NCBI GenBank assembly: GCA_021156085.1
Contig: JAJNBC010000001.1
Coordinates: 186,001-250,000 of the forward strand
Origin: Gammaproteobacteria bacterium
Lineage (GTDB): Bacteria > Pseudomonadota > Gammaproteobacteria > DSM-16500
DNA length: 64,000 bases
Direction of reading: 5' to 3'
In this document: positions 43,065-55,353 of the stretch, one piece after another
Position numbering within the stretch: the stretch's first letter is position 1
Layout: each line of letters opens with the position of its first letter
Translations under genes and position numbers: made by a program
The notes under the pieces: model-generated
Databases searched by the model: none
What the model was told of the DNA's origin: nothing
What the model saw: the letters and a program-made list of their open reading frames with translations, nothing else

Positions 43065-46000
43065 ATGCAATTAAAGAAAATCAAGCTTGCCGGCTTTAAA
43101 TCCTTTGTAGACCCAACAACCATTCTCGTTCCGAGTAATTTAGTGGCTATTGTAGGCCCAAATGGATGCGGTAAATCGAATGTTATGGATGCCGTCCTAT
43201 GGGTAATGGGAGAAAGCTCAGCAAAAAGACTCCGTGGCATCAGTTCTGATGATGTCATATTTAATGGTTCAACCGCTCGAAAACCCGTAGGCCAAGCTTC
43301 GGTAGAACTTGTGTTTGATAATCAACATGGTGCTCTCGGAGGCGAATATGCAAGCTATGGAGAAATTTCTATTAGACGGCAGATCTCTCGGGATTCCGAG
43401 TCAGCTTATTTTTTGAATGGGGTGCGATGCAGGCGGCGAGACATTATCGATATTTTTTTGGGAACAGGTCTAGGGCCACGTAGTTACTCTATTATCGGTC
43501 AAAACATGATTTCAGGAGTAGTCATGGCAAAGCCCGAAGAGATGCGAATTTATTTGGAAGAAGCAGCAGGGATTTCTCGCTATAAAGAACGAAGAAGAGA
43601 AACAGAGAATCGAATACAACATACTAAAGATAATTTAGCGCGATTAAATGATGTGCGTGCAGAATTAGAAAAACAATTAAGTACGCTACAGCGCCAAGCA
43701 AATGCGGCAGAAAAATTCAAATTACTGAAACAAGAAGAGCGTTTAGTGCGGGGACAATGGTATGCCATCCAGTGGCGCCATTTAGATTCTTGCTTAGTCA
43801 AGGAATCATTACAAATTCAGCAACAATCTACCGGTCTGGAGGCTTGTCAGGCGCAAGTGAGTGAGACCAATTTGCAAATAGAGTACCAGCGTGAAGTAGC
43901 TCATCAAGCTAATGAAGCATTCCAAGAAGTGCAACGTCGGCATTATACTGTTAGTAATGATATTGGACGGTTGGAACAGGAAATTCAACATCAGGAAGAA
44001 CGGTTACGGCAATGGCAAGCAGATATTCAACAGATTGATAGTGATTATTCGCTAGTGAACCATGAAAGAGAGCGGGCGCAAGAGGAAGAGCGATATTTAG
44101 AAGAAGAATTATTTTGTTTAGAACCGACTGCCCCGCAGGCAGTCACTGCATTGAATACCGAGGTGAGAGCGTTAGAAGCGGCAGAGGAGGCAATGCAAGA
44201 TTGGCAGAAACAATGGGATGAATTTAATGAGTTCAATTCAAAAGTGGCGCAGGCTGCTCAAGTTGAGCAAACACGTATTCAGCATTTAGAGCAAAAAATT
44301 TCTACGCTTACTCAACAACAAGCTAAATTTGATCAAGATAAGCCGGGGTTTGATTTTATCAAATTAGAAAATGAAATGGTTATGTTCGCGGAGCAAATTT
44401 CTGAAATAGAGGCGAAAGCAGAAGATTATATTCAACAAATGATGGAGACTCGAAATCAACTCTCCGCTTTGCAAATGACTCAACAGCAAGGCACACAAAA
44501 ACTAAATCAAATACGCAATGAATTACAAAAAGCACGGGGGCAACAAGCCTCACTGGAAGCACTGCAGCAAACTGCTTTAGGCCAGCGCCATCATTCATTA
44601 ACTCAATGGTTAGCACAGAATCAATTAGACCAACGACCGCGCTTAGCCCAAGGTATTGAAGTGGAAGCGGGCTGGGAACAAGCAGTGGAAAAGGTGCTCG
44701 GTGCTTATTTACAAGCAGTTTGTGTGGATGATTTGTCAGAAGTCGTTCCTTTTGTTGAACAATTTTCCGAAGGCAGCTTGTGTTTATTTGCCCAAAAACA
44801 GGTGCCTACACCAAGTCAATACAGACAAGATAAATTGTTGAGTAAAGTAAAATCATCTTGGGATCTCGATTCATTATTGTCAAACATCTATATTGCAGAG
44901 TCTCAGCATGCTGCATTTGACATATGCAAATCATTAGCGGCCCATGAATCTGTTATCACACGCGAAGGTGTGTGGTTGAGTCCGTCTTGGTTGCGTATCC
45001 TCCGAGATAAAAACCCCGAGTCGGGGATATTTCAGCGTGAACAAGATTTAAAACAATTGGCTCAACATATTGCTGGATTGAGTGCTACTCATGATGAAGT
45101 AGAGGAAAATTTGAAGCACTATGAAGAGCAATTAAAAGTATTAGAAAATCAACGAGATTCTTTGCAGAAAGTGATCAATCAGATAGATGTGCAGTCGGCA
45201 GAAATTCGTGCGCGACAAAAAATGAGAAAAACTCAGTTGAGTGAATTACAAACGCGTGCGGAACGTTTTAGTGATGAATTAAAAGAAAATAAAATTCAGC
45301 TAGAGAAAGCGTATAAGGAATTAACTCACACCCGTTCTACTTGGCAGCAGGCCATGTCCGATCTGGAAAACCAAGTTGAGCAGCGTGATGTATTAAATCA
45401 AAAACGAGAAAATTTGCGTGAGCAATTGTATACATTACGTGGCAATGTAGATCGATTGAGGGATGAAGCTCATCAAGTGGAGATTCGTTTAAAAACAACT
45501 CAGGCAAAGCAAACCTCAGTCAAGCAAAATATAATGCGCTTAGATGCTCAGTTAACAACATTAACTGCGCGAAAAACAGCATTGCAGGGTGAATTGGATG
45601 CTGCACAATCGCTAGAATCTCGCCGAGAACATTTGGCTACGTTGCTTTCTTCTCGTTTGTTAACAGAAGAAGAGATGAATAAAGCCCGTTATTCACTGGA
45701 ATCGGTGCATTATGATTTAAATCATCTAGAGTCTCGCAAACAAGCGCTTGAGCGTGATGTAGCGCATTTTCGCGATTGTCTTGAGGATCTACGTGTACAA
45801 AGACAAGGTGTTAAAGTTAAATCTGAAACATTGATGGAGCAACTGAATGAAACTGGCCTACAATTAGAAGCTATTTTGCAGGATTTACCCATAGAGGTGA
45901 ATCTCCAGGAATGGGAGGAACGCTTAGAAAATATTACTCAGCGTATTGTTCGTTTAGGGGCTATTAATTTGGTTGCTATTGAAGAGTATGCTACCTGTTC

Positions 46001-46573
46001 TGAGCGAAAGCAATATTTAGATAAACAATATGAAGATTTACAAGAAGGGTTGAATACGTTAGAGAATGCCATTGCTAAAATTGATAAAGAGACAAGAACC
46101 AAGTTTAAAGAAACATTTGAAAAAGTGAATACGCGCTTTCAAGAACTTTTCCCCATCGTTTTTGGCGGTGGTAAAGCGTATCTTGAATTAACAGATGAGA
46201 ATTTACTAGATGCGGGCATCACCGTCATGGCTTGTCCACCAGGCAAGCGTAATAGTACGATCCATTTATTGTCTGGCGGTGAAAAGGCCATGACAGCCAT
46301 TGCATTAGTGTTTTCTATTTTTCACTTAAACCCTGCGCCTTTTTGCATGCTAGATGAAGTCGATGCGCCCCTAGATGATGCTAATATTGGTCGTTTCTGC
46401 CAATTAGTTAAGACGATGGCAGATAAAACGCAATTTATTTTTATTAGTCATAATAAATTAGCCATTGAAATGGGTGAGAATTTGATTGGCGTGACGATGC
46501 ATGAACCCGGTGTATCTAGACTGGTGAGTGTCGATATGCATGAAGCCCTGAGTTTAGCAGGGGTGCCGCATTC

Positions 46574-46577
<4 letters not shown>
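43065..46577 (+). CDS. smc: Chromosome segregation ATPase SMC
   Basis: 1170 residues. The N-terminal head has Walker A GPNGCGKSNVMDA (about 31-43). Long coiled coils follow at ~170-500 and ~670-1000, broken by a hinge at about 515-640. The C-terminal head has signature HLLSGGEKAMTAIAL and Walker B FCMLDEVDAPLDDAN. Length and order fit canonical SMC, which with ScpA/ScpB compacts and organises the chromosome. It is followed with a four-base overlap by a zipA-like gene, then ligA, the order found in Legionella. Confidence 0.97.
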
Positions 46578-49059
<2,482 letters not shown>

Positions 49060-49326
49060 GCTGTGTGAACTCTATCCTATCAATAAAAAAACAACTTTAC
49101 AGCCATCTTAAGTTTAAAGATAATACTTAGCAGACTTCTGATGGTGCGCGAAATATTAAGTGAGTTAAACGTTCCACTTGCAATAAATCTTTTTTCGCTT
49201 TCAGAGTGAAAGCCGCATTCCGCTTGCGTGGAATAGGTCCTGAAAGTTTGATAGAGGATTAGTGGGGCAGATTTATAAAAACTCCTAGCTGCAAGCTAGG
49301 TGTACAACCCCATAAGGATACATGCC
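49060..49326. other. Hairpin-rich intergenic region before the GC-rich gene
   Basis: 267 bases without a gene. Stems seen: GCTTTCA/TGAAAGC (about 49199-49215), ATTCC...GGAAT around 49217-49234, and the perfect CCTAGCT-GCA-AGCTAGG at 49284-49300, 26 bases before the next ATG. No T-runs follow them. They could be a ligA terminator, an operator, or a 5' untranslated hairpin of the next gene. Confidence 0.45.
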
Positions 49327-50466
49327 ATGAGATTAGTATTTTTTGTCAGCAGCTTTGGTGATACAGATCTTGCCAAATCAACAATAGGCAGACTAATTGA
49401 GCAGAAATCAGTTGACTCGATTTTTGTGGTACCTTTAACAGCGACAGCAGTAAATCGCACGGAAGATTTGATAGGAAGTGAAAAGGTTTTTCGGGTTTCT
49501 CTCAATGAAATCACCCAACGGCCGGGAATCTTATTGGAAGACAAAATGTCCCGCGAAGATCTCGATAGTGTCAAACGCTTTATTGATGAAAATAAAATTC
49601 AGCGTGCTTATGTAGGGGTTCCCTCGGCTGACAATACCCTCCCCTACGAGATAGCGGGCGCTTTAGACATACCGTTGACAGTCGCCTATGAATACTTGTT
49701 CAAATCGCTGGCCCACCCCCATCGGTTTTTTGATTATGTAGACAGCATGGCCTCCAAGCCAAATTGTGATTTTGCAGTTCCCCTAACTCCGGCCAGAGAC
49801 GATATTCTGGCGATCCATCCTGGAGCCACCGTTTATAAAATTGGGCACCTCAGCCTTGACAATCTCCCACCTCGTGCTGAAGATACACAAGATATCAGAG
49901 CATCTTTATTAGTGGAAGCAGCTGAGGATTTGGTGGTTGTTTCGGGAACAACCCAGCCCACCGAAATTGACAATAATTTTCTGGATGCACTATTAATGGA
50001 GCTTTCCACCGGAAAATATCCCACTTTACAATTGCGAATGAGTATACATCCCGGTATTAACAACCCTGCTCTCTACATCCAAACATTGTTACAGACCTGT
50101 GAAAAATATCCTCAAACCAGTCGCCAGTTCAAAATCATAATAACAGATAAAATTAAGGCCAAGCTAGAAGGTCCTCTTCCTTTAACCCCCTTTATTATGG
50201 ATGCCAATGTTGAGGGTCCAACTGCAGCCAAAGCTGCCGACAGGATCACGCAAGCCGTCCCCGGAGCTTTACTAAATCAAGCCGCGATGGAAGGCACACC
50301 CGCCTATTTTCCTAGGACATCTATTCCCTATTTACCAGAGGCGTGGTTTTCTAAAAACATTTCCTCATTCTTTACAGCAGCGCGACAGGCGCCGCATTCT
50401 CGTGAAGAGCTGGGTTTAGAAGAAGAGACAGCGCCTGCTCTACTGGCAAGCTTGATGACTCGATAG
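49327..50466 (+). CDS. Unrecognised soluble protein, possibly GT-B-like; GC-rich
   Basis: 379 residues with no signal peptide and no membrane helix. It opens with a Rossmann-like strand (MRLVFFVSSFGDTDLAKS). The alternation of strands with glycines in both halves (VVVSGTTQPTEIDNNF, RMSIHPGINNPALYIQTL, FIMDANVEGPTAAKAADRI) recalls GT-B glycosyltransferases or UDP-sugar epimerases, but no family was recognised. The ATG at 49327 has AAGGA nine bases upstream. A hand count over 49741-49860 gives 64 G+C of 120 (53%) against 35% for 51121-51180. A family 1 element lies ~50 bases after the stop. Horizontal acquisition is plausible. Confidence 0.6.
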   Translation: MRLVFFVSSFGDTDLAKSTIGRLIEQKSVDSIFVVPLTATAVNRTEDLIGSEKVFRVSLNEITQRPGILLEDKMSREDLDSVKRFIDENKIQRAYVGVPSADNTLPYEIAGALDIPLTVAYEYLFKSLAHPHRFFDYVDSMASKPNCDFAVPLTPARDDILAIHPGATVYKIGHLSLDNLPPRAEDTQDIRASLLVEAAEDLVVVSGTTQPTEIDNNFLDALLMELSTGKYPTLQLRMSIHPGINNPALYIQTLLQTCEKYPQTSRQFKIIITDKIKAKLEGPLPLTPFIMDANVEGPTAAKAADRITQAVPGALLNQAAMEGTPAYFPRTSIPYLPEAWFSKNISSFFTAARQAPHSREELGLEEETAPALLASLMTR

Positions 50467-50512
50467 TTTAGAAGAAGAAAGAAAATTTTTTGAAATTTAT
50501 CTTTATACTTAG

Positions 50513-50652
50513 GATCAGTTGACAATTCGCTAAGCCGAGATGAAAAGCTTTGATTTTTGAGCACCGAAGCGCAGTTAGCATGTAAATCAAGGAGCATCGG
50601 AGCGCAGAAAATCAAAGTGGCCCCGCCGGCATAGTAGAATTATTAACAGATC
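50513..50652 (+). repeat. Family 1 palindromic repeat element, copy B
   Basis: Starts GATCAGTTGACAATTC and ends GAATTATTAACAGATC, imperfect inverted ends of the same type as copy A (5289-5427). The core (GCTTTGATTTTTGAGCACCG and GCATCGGAGCGCAGAAAATC) is nearly identical to copy A. It sits between the GC-rich gene and the convergent GGDEF gene. Confidence 0.85.
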
Positions 50653-50663
50653 GTAAAGAATGA

Positions 50664-51686
50664 TTACCCTATAGTGGGCGTAGTAGTAGCAGAGCCTTCG
50701 GAAAAAGCATTTCCGCCAGCGTGCTTAGCTTGGTACATTGCTTTATCCGCATATTTAATTAATTTTTCTAATGAGGTTCCATCTTGAGGATAAATAGCGA
50801 TACCCACACTGGCTGTAAGGATAAATTCATGCATATTTATTTTCATAGGTTGGGAGCTTATTTTTAATATTTTTTCTGCCGTAAGGTGGACAAATTGAAG
50901 ATTATCAATAGGGTTTAATAAAATAATAAATTTATCCGCAGTGGATCGGGCTGCTATATCGTCTACACGTAATACTTTTAGAAAGCGATTAGCCATTTCT
51001 TTTAAAGCCAAGTCTCCCACATTATGACCAAATGCATCATTAATTTTTTTAAAATGATCTAAGTCAATATACAAGAGAGCTAATTTTATTTTTTCTCGGC
51101 TAGTGCGGCTCATTATTTGGTTTATCATTTTGGTAAAGAAAACAAGATTCGGTAAAGAAGTAAGGTGGTCATAATGCGCTAAAGCCGCTAAATCTTTTTT
51201 ATGTGTTCTTAATTCCTTTTCTACTAGCTTACGTTCAATAATTTCTTGTTGCATTTTAATATTGCTCATTTTTAATTTTTTCGTTCGTTCTTTTACTTGG
51301 GTTTCTATTTTTTCTTGTGAAGTATCAATAAAATTTATCAGGGCTTGCAAATAATTAGATAAAGAACTTATTTCATCATCGCCATAATTCTCTATAACGC
51401 CATAGTGCGCATTATTTTTATTTATTTTTCTTACCTGATGAGTTAACACTTGCAAGCGTTGGATAATAAAAACCTTGAATAACCAGAGGGTTACGGATAG
51501 ACATACCATTCCTAGGGTAAGATAGCCAATAAAATAATAAGTAATAAGTTTCATATAAAAAATATGGCTAGTTTCTATCAAGAGAAAATGATGAAGGAAC
51601 AAGAAATAGAAGGTGAGGCAAGTGATTATTAAGAAAATTGTCCAAGACAAGCTTAGGGATATTAGCGCTTTATTCCATAGTTTCAT
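50664..51686 (-). CDS. Membrane protein with degenerate GGDEF domain
   Basis: 340 residues. Two membrane helices (about 10-32 and 46-73), a HAMP-like stretch and a coiled coil (~120-165), then a GGDEF fold (residues ~170-335) with LTSLPNLVFF, YIDLDHFKKINDAFGHNVGD and the closing VGIAIYPQDG...YADKAMYQAK. The signature itself reads TADKF (249-253) where GGDEF is expected, so the key Gly and Glu are lost and cyclic-di-GMP synthesis is unlikely. It may bind nucleotide or act as a regulator. It overlaps the Smr gene by four bases. Confidence 0.88.
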   Translation of the reverse strand: MKLWNKALISLSLSWTIFLIITCLTFYFLFLHHFLLIETSHIFYMKLITYYFIGYLTLGMVCLSVTLWLFKVFIIQRLQVLTHQVRKINKNNAHYGVIENYGDDEISSLSNYLQALINFIDTSQEKIETQVKERTKKLKMSNIKMQQEIIERKLVEKELRTHKKDLAALAHYDHLTSLPNLVFFTKMINQIMSRTSREKIKLALLYIDLDHFKKINDAFGHNVGDLALKEMANRFLKVLRVDDIAARSTADKFIILLNPIDNLQFVHLTAEKILKISSQPMKINMHEFILTASVGIAIYPQDGTSLEKLIKYADKAMYQAKHAGGNAFSEGSATTTPTIG

Positions 51687-52234
51687 CGGATAATTCTCCT
51701 TTTGAGAAGAAGATACACTGCGCCAGTGCCGCCTTCTGTGGGTTTAGCTGAACAAAATGCTAGAATATCGCTGTTTTGTCGCAGCCAATGATTCAGTTTA
51801 TTTTTCAAAATAGGGTCGCGATTCGCTCGACTCTTTCCATGAATAATAAGTCCATAACGTATTCCTTTATGACTGCACTCAGCTATAAATCGACTTAATG
51901 CATCTCTTGCTTTGTCTATAATCATGCCATGTAAATCTAATCTTGCTTCTATAGTATATTGTCCTGTACGCATTTTATGAAGAATTTTATACTGAATACC
52001 AGCACGAGAAAATTCGATTGGCTCCTCACTTCCTACAGGCTGAAGAGTTTCATGATCGGAAAATTGAAATAAATTCGATCTATTATATTCATTTTGAATT
52101 TTATTTATGTTTTTTAATGGGGCAACAATTATTTTTTGGGGGCTAATTTTAGTATGAGTAAGCGGTTTGACGCCTTTCATGGCTTCTTTAAAAGCTATTT
52201 TGTCAGCCTCGCTTAAGTCATTTTTTTTAGCCAT
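51683..52234 (-). CDS. Smr-domain protein
   Basis: 183 residues. The N-terminal ~90 residues are polar with YdaL/SmrA-type RAGIQYKILHKMRTGQY. The Smr domain (~95-180) has LDLHGMIIDKARDALSRFI, YGLIIHGKSR and the GGTGAVYLLLKR end. Stand-alone Smr proteins of this type are DNA or RNA endonucleases; in E. coli related SmrB acts on mRNA at collided ribosomes. First gene of a two-gene operon with the GGDEF protein; divergent from hslO. Confidence 0.88.
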   Translation of the reverse strand: MAKKNDLSEADKIAFKEAMKGVKPLTHTKISPQKIIVAPLKNINKIQNEYNRSNLFQFSDHETLQPVGSEEPIEFSRAGIQYKILHKMRTGQYTIEARLDLHGMIIDKARDALSRFIAECSHKGIRYGLIIHGKSRANRDPILKNKLNHWLRQNSDILAFCSAKPTEGGTGAVYLLLKRRIIR

Positions 52235-52310
52235 TGTTTAAGTTGTAGCTGTGTTTATGTTCTTGGTACAATCTTACACTATTTTAATACTCGTTTAGGT
52301 TAATTTAATC

Positions 52311-53201
52311 ATGGTGATAGATAATAAAGATACGTTGCAACAATTTTTTTTCGAAAATGCCCCTGTTCGTGGTGAAATTGCCCGTTTAAATGAAAGTTAT
52401 CAGGAAATTATTCAACAACATCCTTATCCTGCGCTTATTCGGCATTTATTAGGAGAAGCCTTAGTTGTGGCGTGTTTATTGAGCGCTATGCTTAAAGTAA
52501 CTGGACGAGTGACTGTGCAATTTCATGGTAAAGGAAAGTTAAAGCTTTTGCTTGCTCAATGTGATCACCAAGCTCATTTACGTGGTATCGTTCAATATGA
52601 AAGTGAATTAACACAAGCTGAATTACTCGCAGCCCAGCAAGAAGGTATATTGAGTATTATGATAGATTTTGATGTACCTTATGCTAAAAATTATCAAGGT
52701 ATTGTCGCTTGGGAGGGAGTGTCGTTAGCCCAAGCGATTGAAGGTTATTTTAGGCAGTCCGAACAATTACCCACGCGGTTATGGCTTGCTGTGAATGAAA
52801 CCAGCGCGGCTGGGTTATTATTACAAGTCTTACCTAAAGAAAGACCAGAGTTATTTAAAAATGATTGGGAGCATTTGATTATGTTGACAGAGACCTTAAC
52901 ACCACAGGAATTTTTACAAATAGATAATGCGACTTTATTACATCGACTTTACTCGCAGGAAGAATTAAGAATATTAACTCAAAAGTCGGTAATATTCCAG
53001 TGTACTTGTTCACTTAAACGTAGTCAGAATGCTATTCTACTGTTAGGCGAAGAAGAAGCAGAGCAAGAATTAAAAGATAAACAAAGAATTAGTGTGATAT
53101 GTGAGTTTTGTAATAAAGAATACAGTTTTGATCGTGTAGATGTGGCTGCTATTTTCAAGCAGCAAGGTGGTGAGCTGCTTTCATCTACACAACTACATTA
53201 A
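52311..53201 (+). CDS. hslO: Redox-regulated chaperone Hsp33
   Basis: 296 residues. The N-terminal domain has QQFFFENAPVRGEI and the linker leads to a zinc site CTC...CEFC (QCTCSLKRS and ICEFCNKEY), the CxC-x(n)-CxxC redox switch. Oxidation with unfolding activates the holdase, protecting proteins under hypochlorite or peroxide stress. The length is the family's. A family 2 repeat follows eight bases after the stop. Confidence 0.95.
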   Translation: MVIDNKDTLQQFFFENAPVRGEIARLNESYQEIIQQHPYPALIRHLLGEALVVACLLSAMLKVTGRVTVQFHGKGKLKLLLAQCDHQAHLRGIVQYESELTQAELLAAQQEGILSIMIDFDVPYAKNYQGIVAWEGVSLAQAIEGYFRQSEQLPTRLWLAVNETSAAGLLLQVLPKERPELFKNDWEHLIMLTETLTPQEFLQIDNATLLHRLYSQEELRILTQKSVIFQCTCSLKRSQNAILLLGEEEAEQELKDKQRISVICEFCNKEYSFDRVDVAAIFKQQGGELLSSTQLH

Positions 53202-53208
53202 TAATCCT

Positions 53209-53354
53209 AGAGCTTGTTTAAAATCTCGCTAGGTGAAGCCTGAAAACAGCGATTTTAGAGAACCGTAGCGGAGCATACCTAGAAGTATTTGAGCCACGAA
53301 TTACAGAAAATCGCTGTTTTCAGGCCGACATAATGAAGATTATAACCAGGCTCT
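53209..53354 (+). repeat. Family 2 palindromic repeat element, full copy
   Basis: Outer inverted ends AGAGCTTGTTTAAAATCT and (inverted) AGAGCCTGGTTATAATCT, 15 of 18 bases alike. Inner arms CCTGAAAACAGCGATTTT and AAAATCGCTGTTTTCAGG are a perfect 18-bp inverted pair. The architecture and core words (GAACCGTAGCGGAGCAT, CAGAAAATC) parallel family 1, so the two are probably related. No open frame of note. Confidence 0.8.
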
Positions 53355-53387
53355 TAAAGAGGAAATGAAAATGAGGATATCAACTAT

Positions 53388-53930
53388 ATGCTGAACTTAT
53401 TGTACGATTTCTTTGTGGTGCTAGTTTTTTTTGTTACATTTAAATTTTATGGTATTTATGCAGCTACAGCAGCAGGTATTGGAAGTAGTGTGCTGCAAGT
53501 TGCTGTTACTCGGGTTTTCCGAAAAAAATATGATAAAAAGCAACTAATGGTGACAGCCATTTTTTTGGTTTTTGGCGGTATGACCCTTTATTTTCATGAT
53601 CCGATTTTTGTAAAGTGGAAGCCGACCATCCTATTTTGGATTTTTGGCTTTGCTTTTATTATCAGCCAATTTATTGGAAAACAATCATTAACACAACGCA
53701 TGATGGGACATATTGTAGAAGAAAAAAAATCAGTGCCTAATATTGTATGGCGTAGGTTGAATTTGGCGTGGTCGCTCTTTTTTTTCTCTCTAGGCGCGAT
53801 TAATATTTTTGTGGTGTATCATTTTACCACAGAGGTGTGGGTCAATTTTAAATTATACGGCATTTTCACGGCAATGTTATTATTTGGATTGGTACAGGCA
53901 TTTTTTTTAACGCGTTATCTTACGAAATAA
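53388..53930 (+). CDS. yciB: YciB/IspZ-family inner-membrane protein
   Basis: 180 residues with five membrane helices. Family segments: FFVVLVFFVTFKFYGIYAAT, LYFHDPIFVKWKPTI, GKQSLTQRMMG and WRRLNLAWSLFFF. YciB links cell-envelope synthesis and division, and was called intracellular septation protein A in Shigella. AGGAT lies 11 bases before the ATG. bolA starts four bases after the stop, a common pairing. Confidence 0.93.
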   Translation: MLNLLYDFFVVLVFFVTFKFYGIYAATAAGIGSSVLQVAVTRVFRKKYDKKQLMVTAIFLVFGGMTLYFHDPIFVKWKPTILFWIFGFAFIISQFIGKQSLTQRMMGHIVEEKKSVPNIVWRRLNLAWSLFFFSLGAINIFVVYHFTTEVWVNFKLYGIFTAMLLFGLVQAFFLTRYLTK

Positions 53931-53934
53931 TTTC

Positions 53935-54195
53935 ATGAATTCTACAAATCGTCTTAATTTAATAAAACAACGTTTGCAAGCTGCTTTTTCTCCCGCTTAC
54001 CTTGAAATACAAGATGATAGCCAACTACATAAAGGACATGCGGGCAGTCAAAATGGGGCCGGGCATTATACAATTATTATTCGTGGAGATTGTTTTAAGA
54101 ATAAATCGCGTATTGCCGTGCATCGAGAAATTTACCAAGTGCTAGCTGATATGATACCTACTCAAATTCATGCTTTGCAAATTAAGATCTGTTGA
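53935..54195 (+). CDS. BolA-family protein
   Basis: 86 residues. BolA fold with the LEIQDDSQLHKGHAG segment and the later AVHREIYQVLAD...IHALQIKI; the conserved His in HKGHAG and AVHR are the Fe-S ligands used with monothiol glutaredoxins. The final codons and the TGA stop lie in the terminal repeat of a family 1 element (54186-54324), so the element appears to have replaced or trimmed the original C-terminus by a residue or so. Co-transcribed with yciB. Confidence 0.9.
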   Translation: MNSTNRLNLIKQRLQAAFSPAYLEIQDDSQLHKGHAGSQNGAGHYTIIIRGDCFKNKSRIAVHREIYQVLADMIPTQIHALQIKIC

Positions 54196-54324
54196 TAATT
54201 CTACTATGCTTTGCGCACCACTTTGATTTTCTGTGCTCCGCTGCTCCTGGATGCACATGTCAACTGCGCTGCAGTGTTCAAAAATAAAAGCGTTTCACTT
54301 TGGCCTAACGAATTGTTAGCAGAC
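54186..54324 (-). repeat. Family 1 palindromic repeat element, copy C (inverted)
   Basis: Begins GATCTGTTGATAATTCTACTATG and ends CGAATTGTTAGCAGAC; on the minus strand it follows copies A and B throughout, with more changes (for example CACTGCAGC for CACCGAAGC). The core arms CTTTGATTTTCTGTGCTCCG and AAAAATAAAAGCG remain. It supplies the bolA stop codon and ends about 20 bases before the convergent prmB stop. Confidence 0.85.
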
Positions 54325-54346
54325 CCTACCGCCTGGGGGAATATCA

Positions 54347-55255
54347 CTATGTTAGGAAAGCCGACTGATAAGTATGTAGTTGTTCTGCTGTGAGTAAGAA
54401 TACACCCCCTTCGCTGCATTGAAATTCTAGCCAAGTAAAAGGGATATGAGGAAATTTTTCTACTAAGGCCGATTCACTATTACCCACTTCTATAATTAAA
54501 ATACCTTGCGGATTTAAGTAATGATAGGCTTCTTTTAATATTTCTAGGGTAATATCCAGACCTTCTTTACCGGCAGCCAAACCTAAGCGGGGCTCGTGTA
54601 AATATTCAGCAGGCAAGGTTGCCATATCTGTAGCATCAACATAGGGTGGATTGCTCACAATGATATCGTATTTTGTTTTCGGTAAGTTAGAAAATAAATC
54701 AGCTTGGTGTAGAGTTACTTGACTCGCTACGTTATGCCGTAATACATTTATTTTTGCCACAACAAGCGCTTCTTCAGAGATGTCGCTCGCATCAATGACA
54801 CTTTCTGGAAATGCCTTCGCACAGGCAATGGCGATGCAGCCGCTGCCTGTGCATAGATCTAAAATAGTATGCACCTTATCGGGGGAAATCCAAGGTTCAA
54901 ATTGATTTTCAATCAATTCGGCGAGAGGGGAGCGTGGAATGAGAACCCGCTCATCTACATAAAAAGATAAACCCGCAAACCAAGCTTGATGAGTCAAGTA
55001 AGGAAGGGGAATTCGCTCAGTCACCCGCCGTTGGATGAGCTTATAAATTTGTTCGCGTTCAATTTGTGTTAAGCGTGAGTCTAATATACTGCGGTCAATA
55101 TCGTGTGGTAAATGAAGAGTTGGCAAAATCAATGCAACCGCCTCATCCCAAACACTGTCTGTGCCGTGCCCATAGTAAAGCCCTGCTTCGGTAAAGCGGC
55201 TCATAGCCCAGCGCAAGAAGTCGCGGATAGTAATTAAATCAGTCAACTCCTTCAT
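54347..55255 (-). CDS. prmB: Ribosomal protein L3 glutamine methyltransferase PrmB
   Basis: 302 residues. An N-terminal helical domain, then a class I SAM methyltransferase with LDLCTGSGCIAIACA and the catalytic VSNPPYVD. The stretch DERVLIPRSPLAELIE separates PrmB (acting on uL3) from PrmC, which acts on release factors. Divergent from hpt; convergent with bolA. Confidence 0.92.
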   Translation of the reverse strand: MKELTDLITIRDFLRWAMSRFTEAGLYYGHGTDSVWDEAVALILPTLHLPHDIDRSILDSRLTQIEREQIYKLIQRRVTERIPLPYLTHQAWFAGLSFYVDERVLIPRSPLAELIENQFEPWISPDKVHTILDLCTGSGCIAIACAKAFPESVIDASDISEEALVVAKINVLRHNVASQVTLHQADLFSNLPKTKYDIIVSNPPYVDATDMATLPAEYLHEPRLGLAAGKEGLDITLEILKEAYHYLNPQGILIIEVGNSESALVEKFPHIPFTWLEFQCSEGGVFLLTAEQLHTYQSAFLT

Positions 55256-55353
55256 GCATGCTGTCTCTTTTATTTAAAAGTTAATCCGTATTCTACTCAT
55301 TTTTCATCTAAAGTGTATAATCCTAAATTTGTTAGCTTCAAAACAGGAAAAAT

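Noticed and set aside
49155-49260. tRNA or structured RNA upstream of the GC-rich gene
   Set aside because: Stems are present but no cloverleaf, no conserved T-loop or CCA; left as an intergenic hairpin region.
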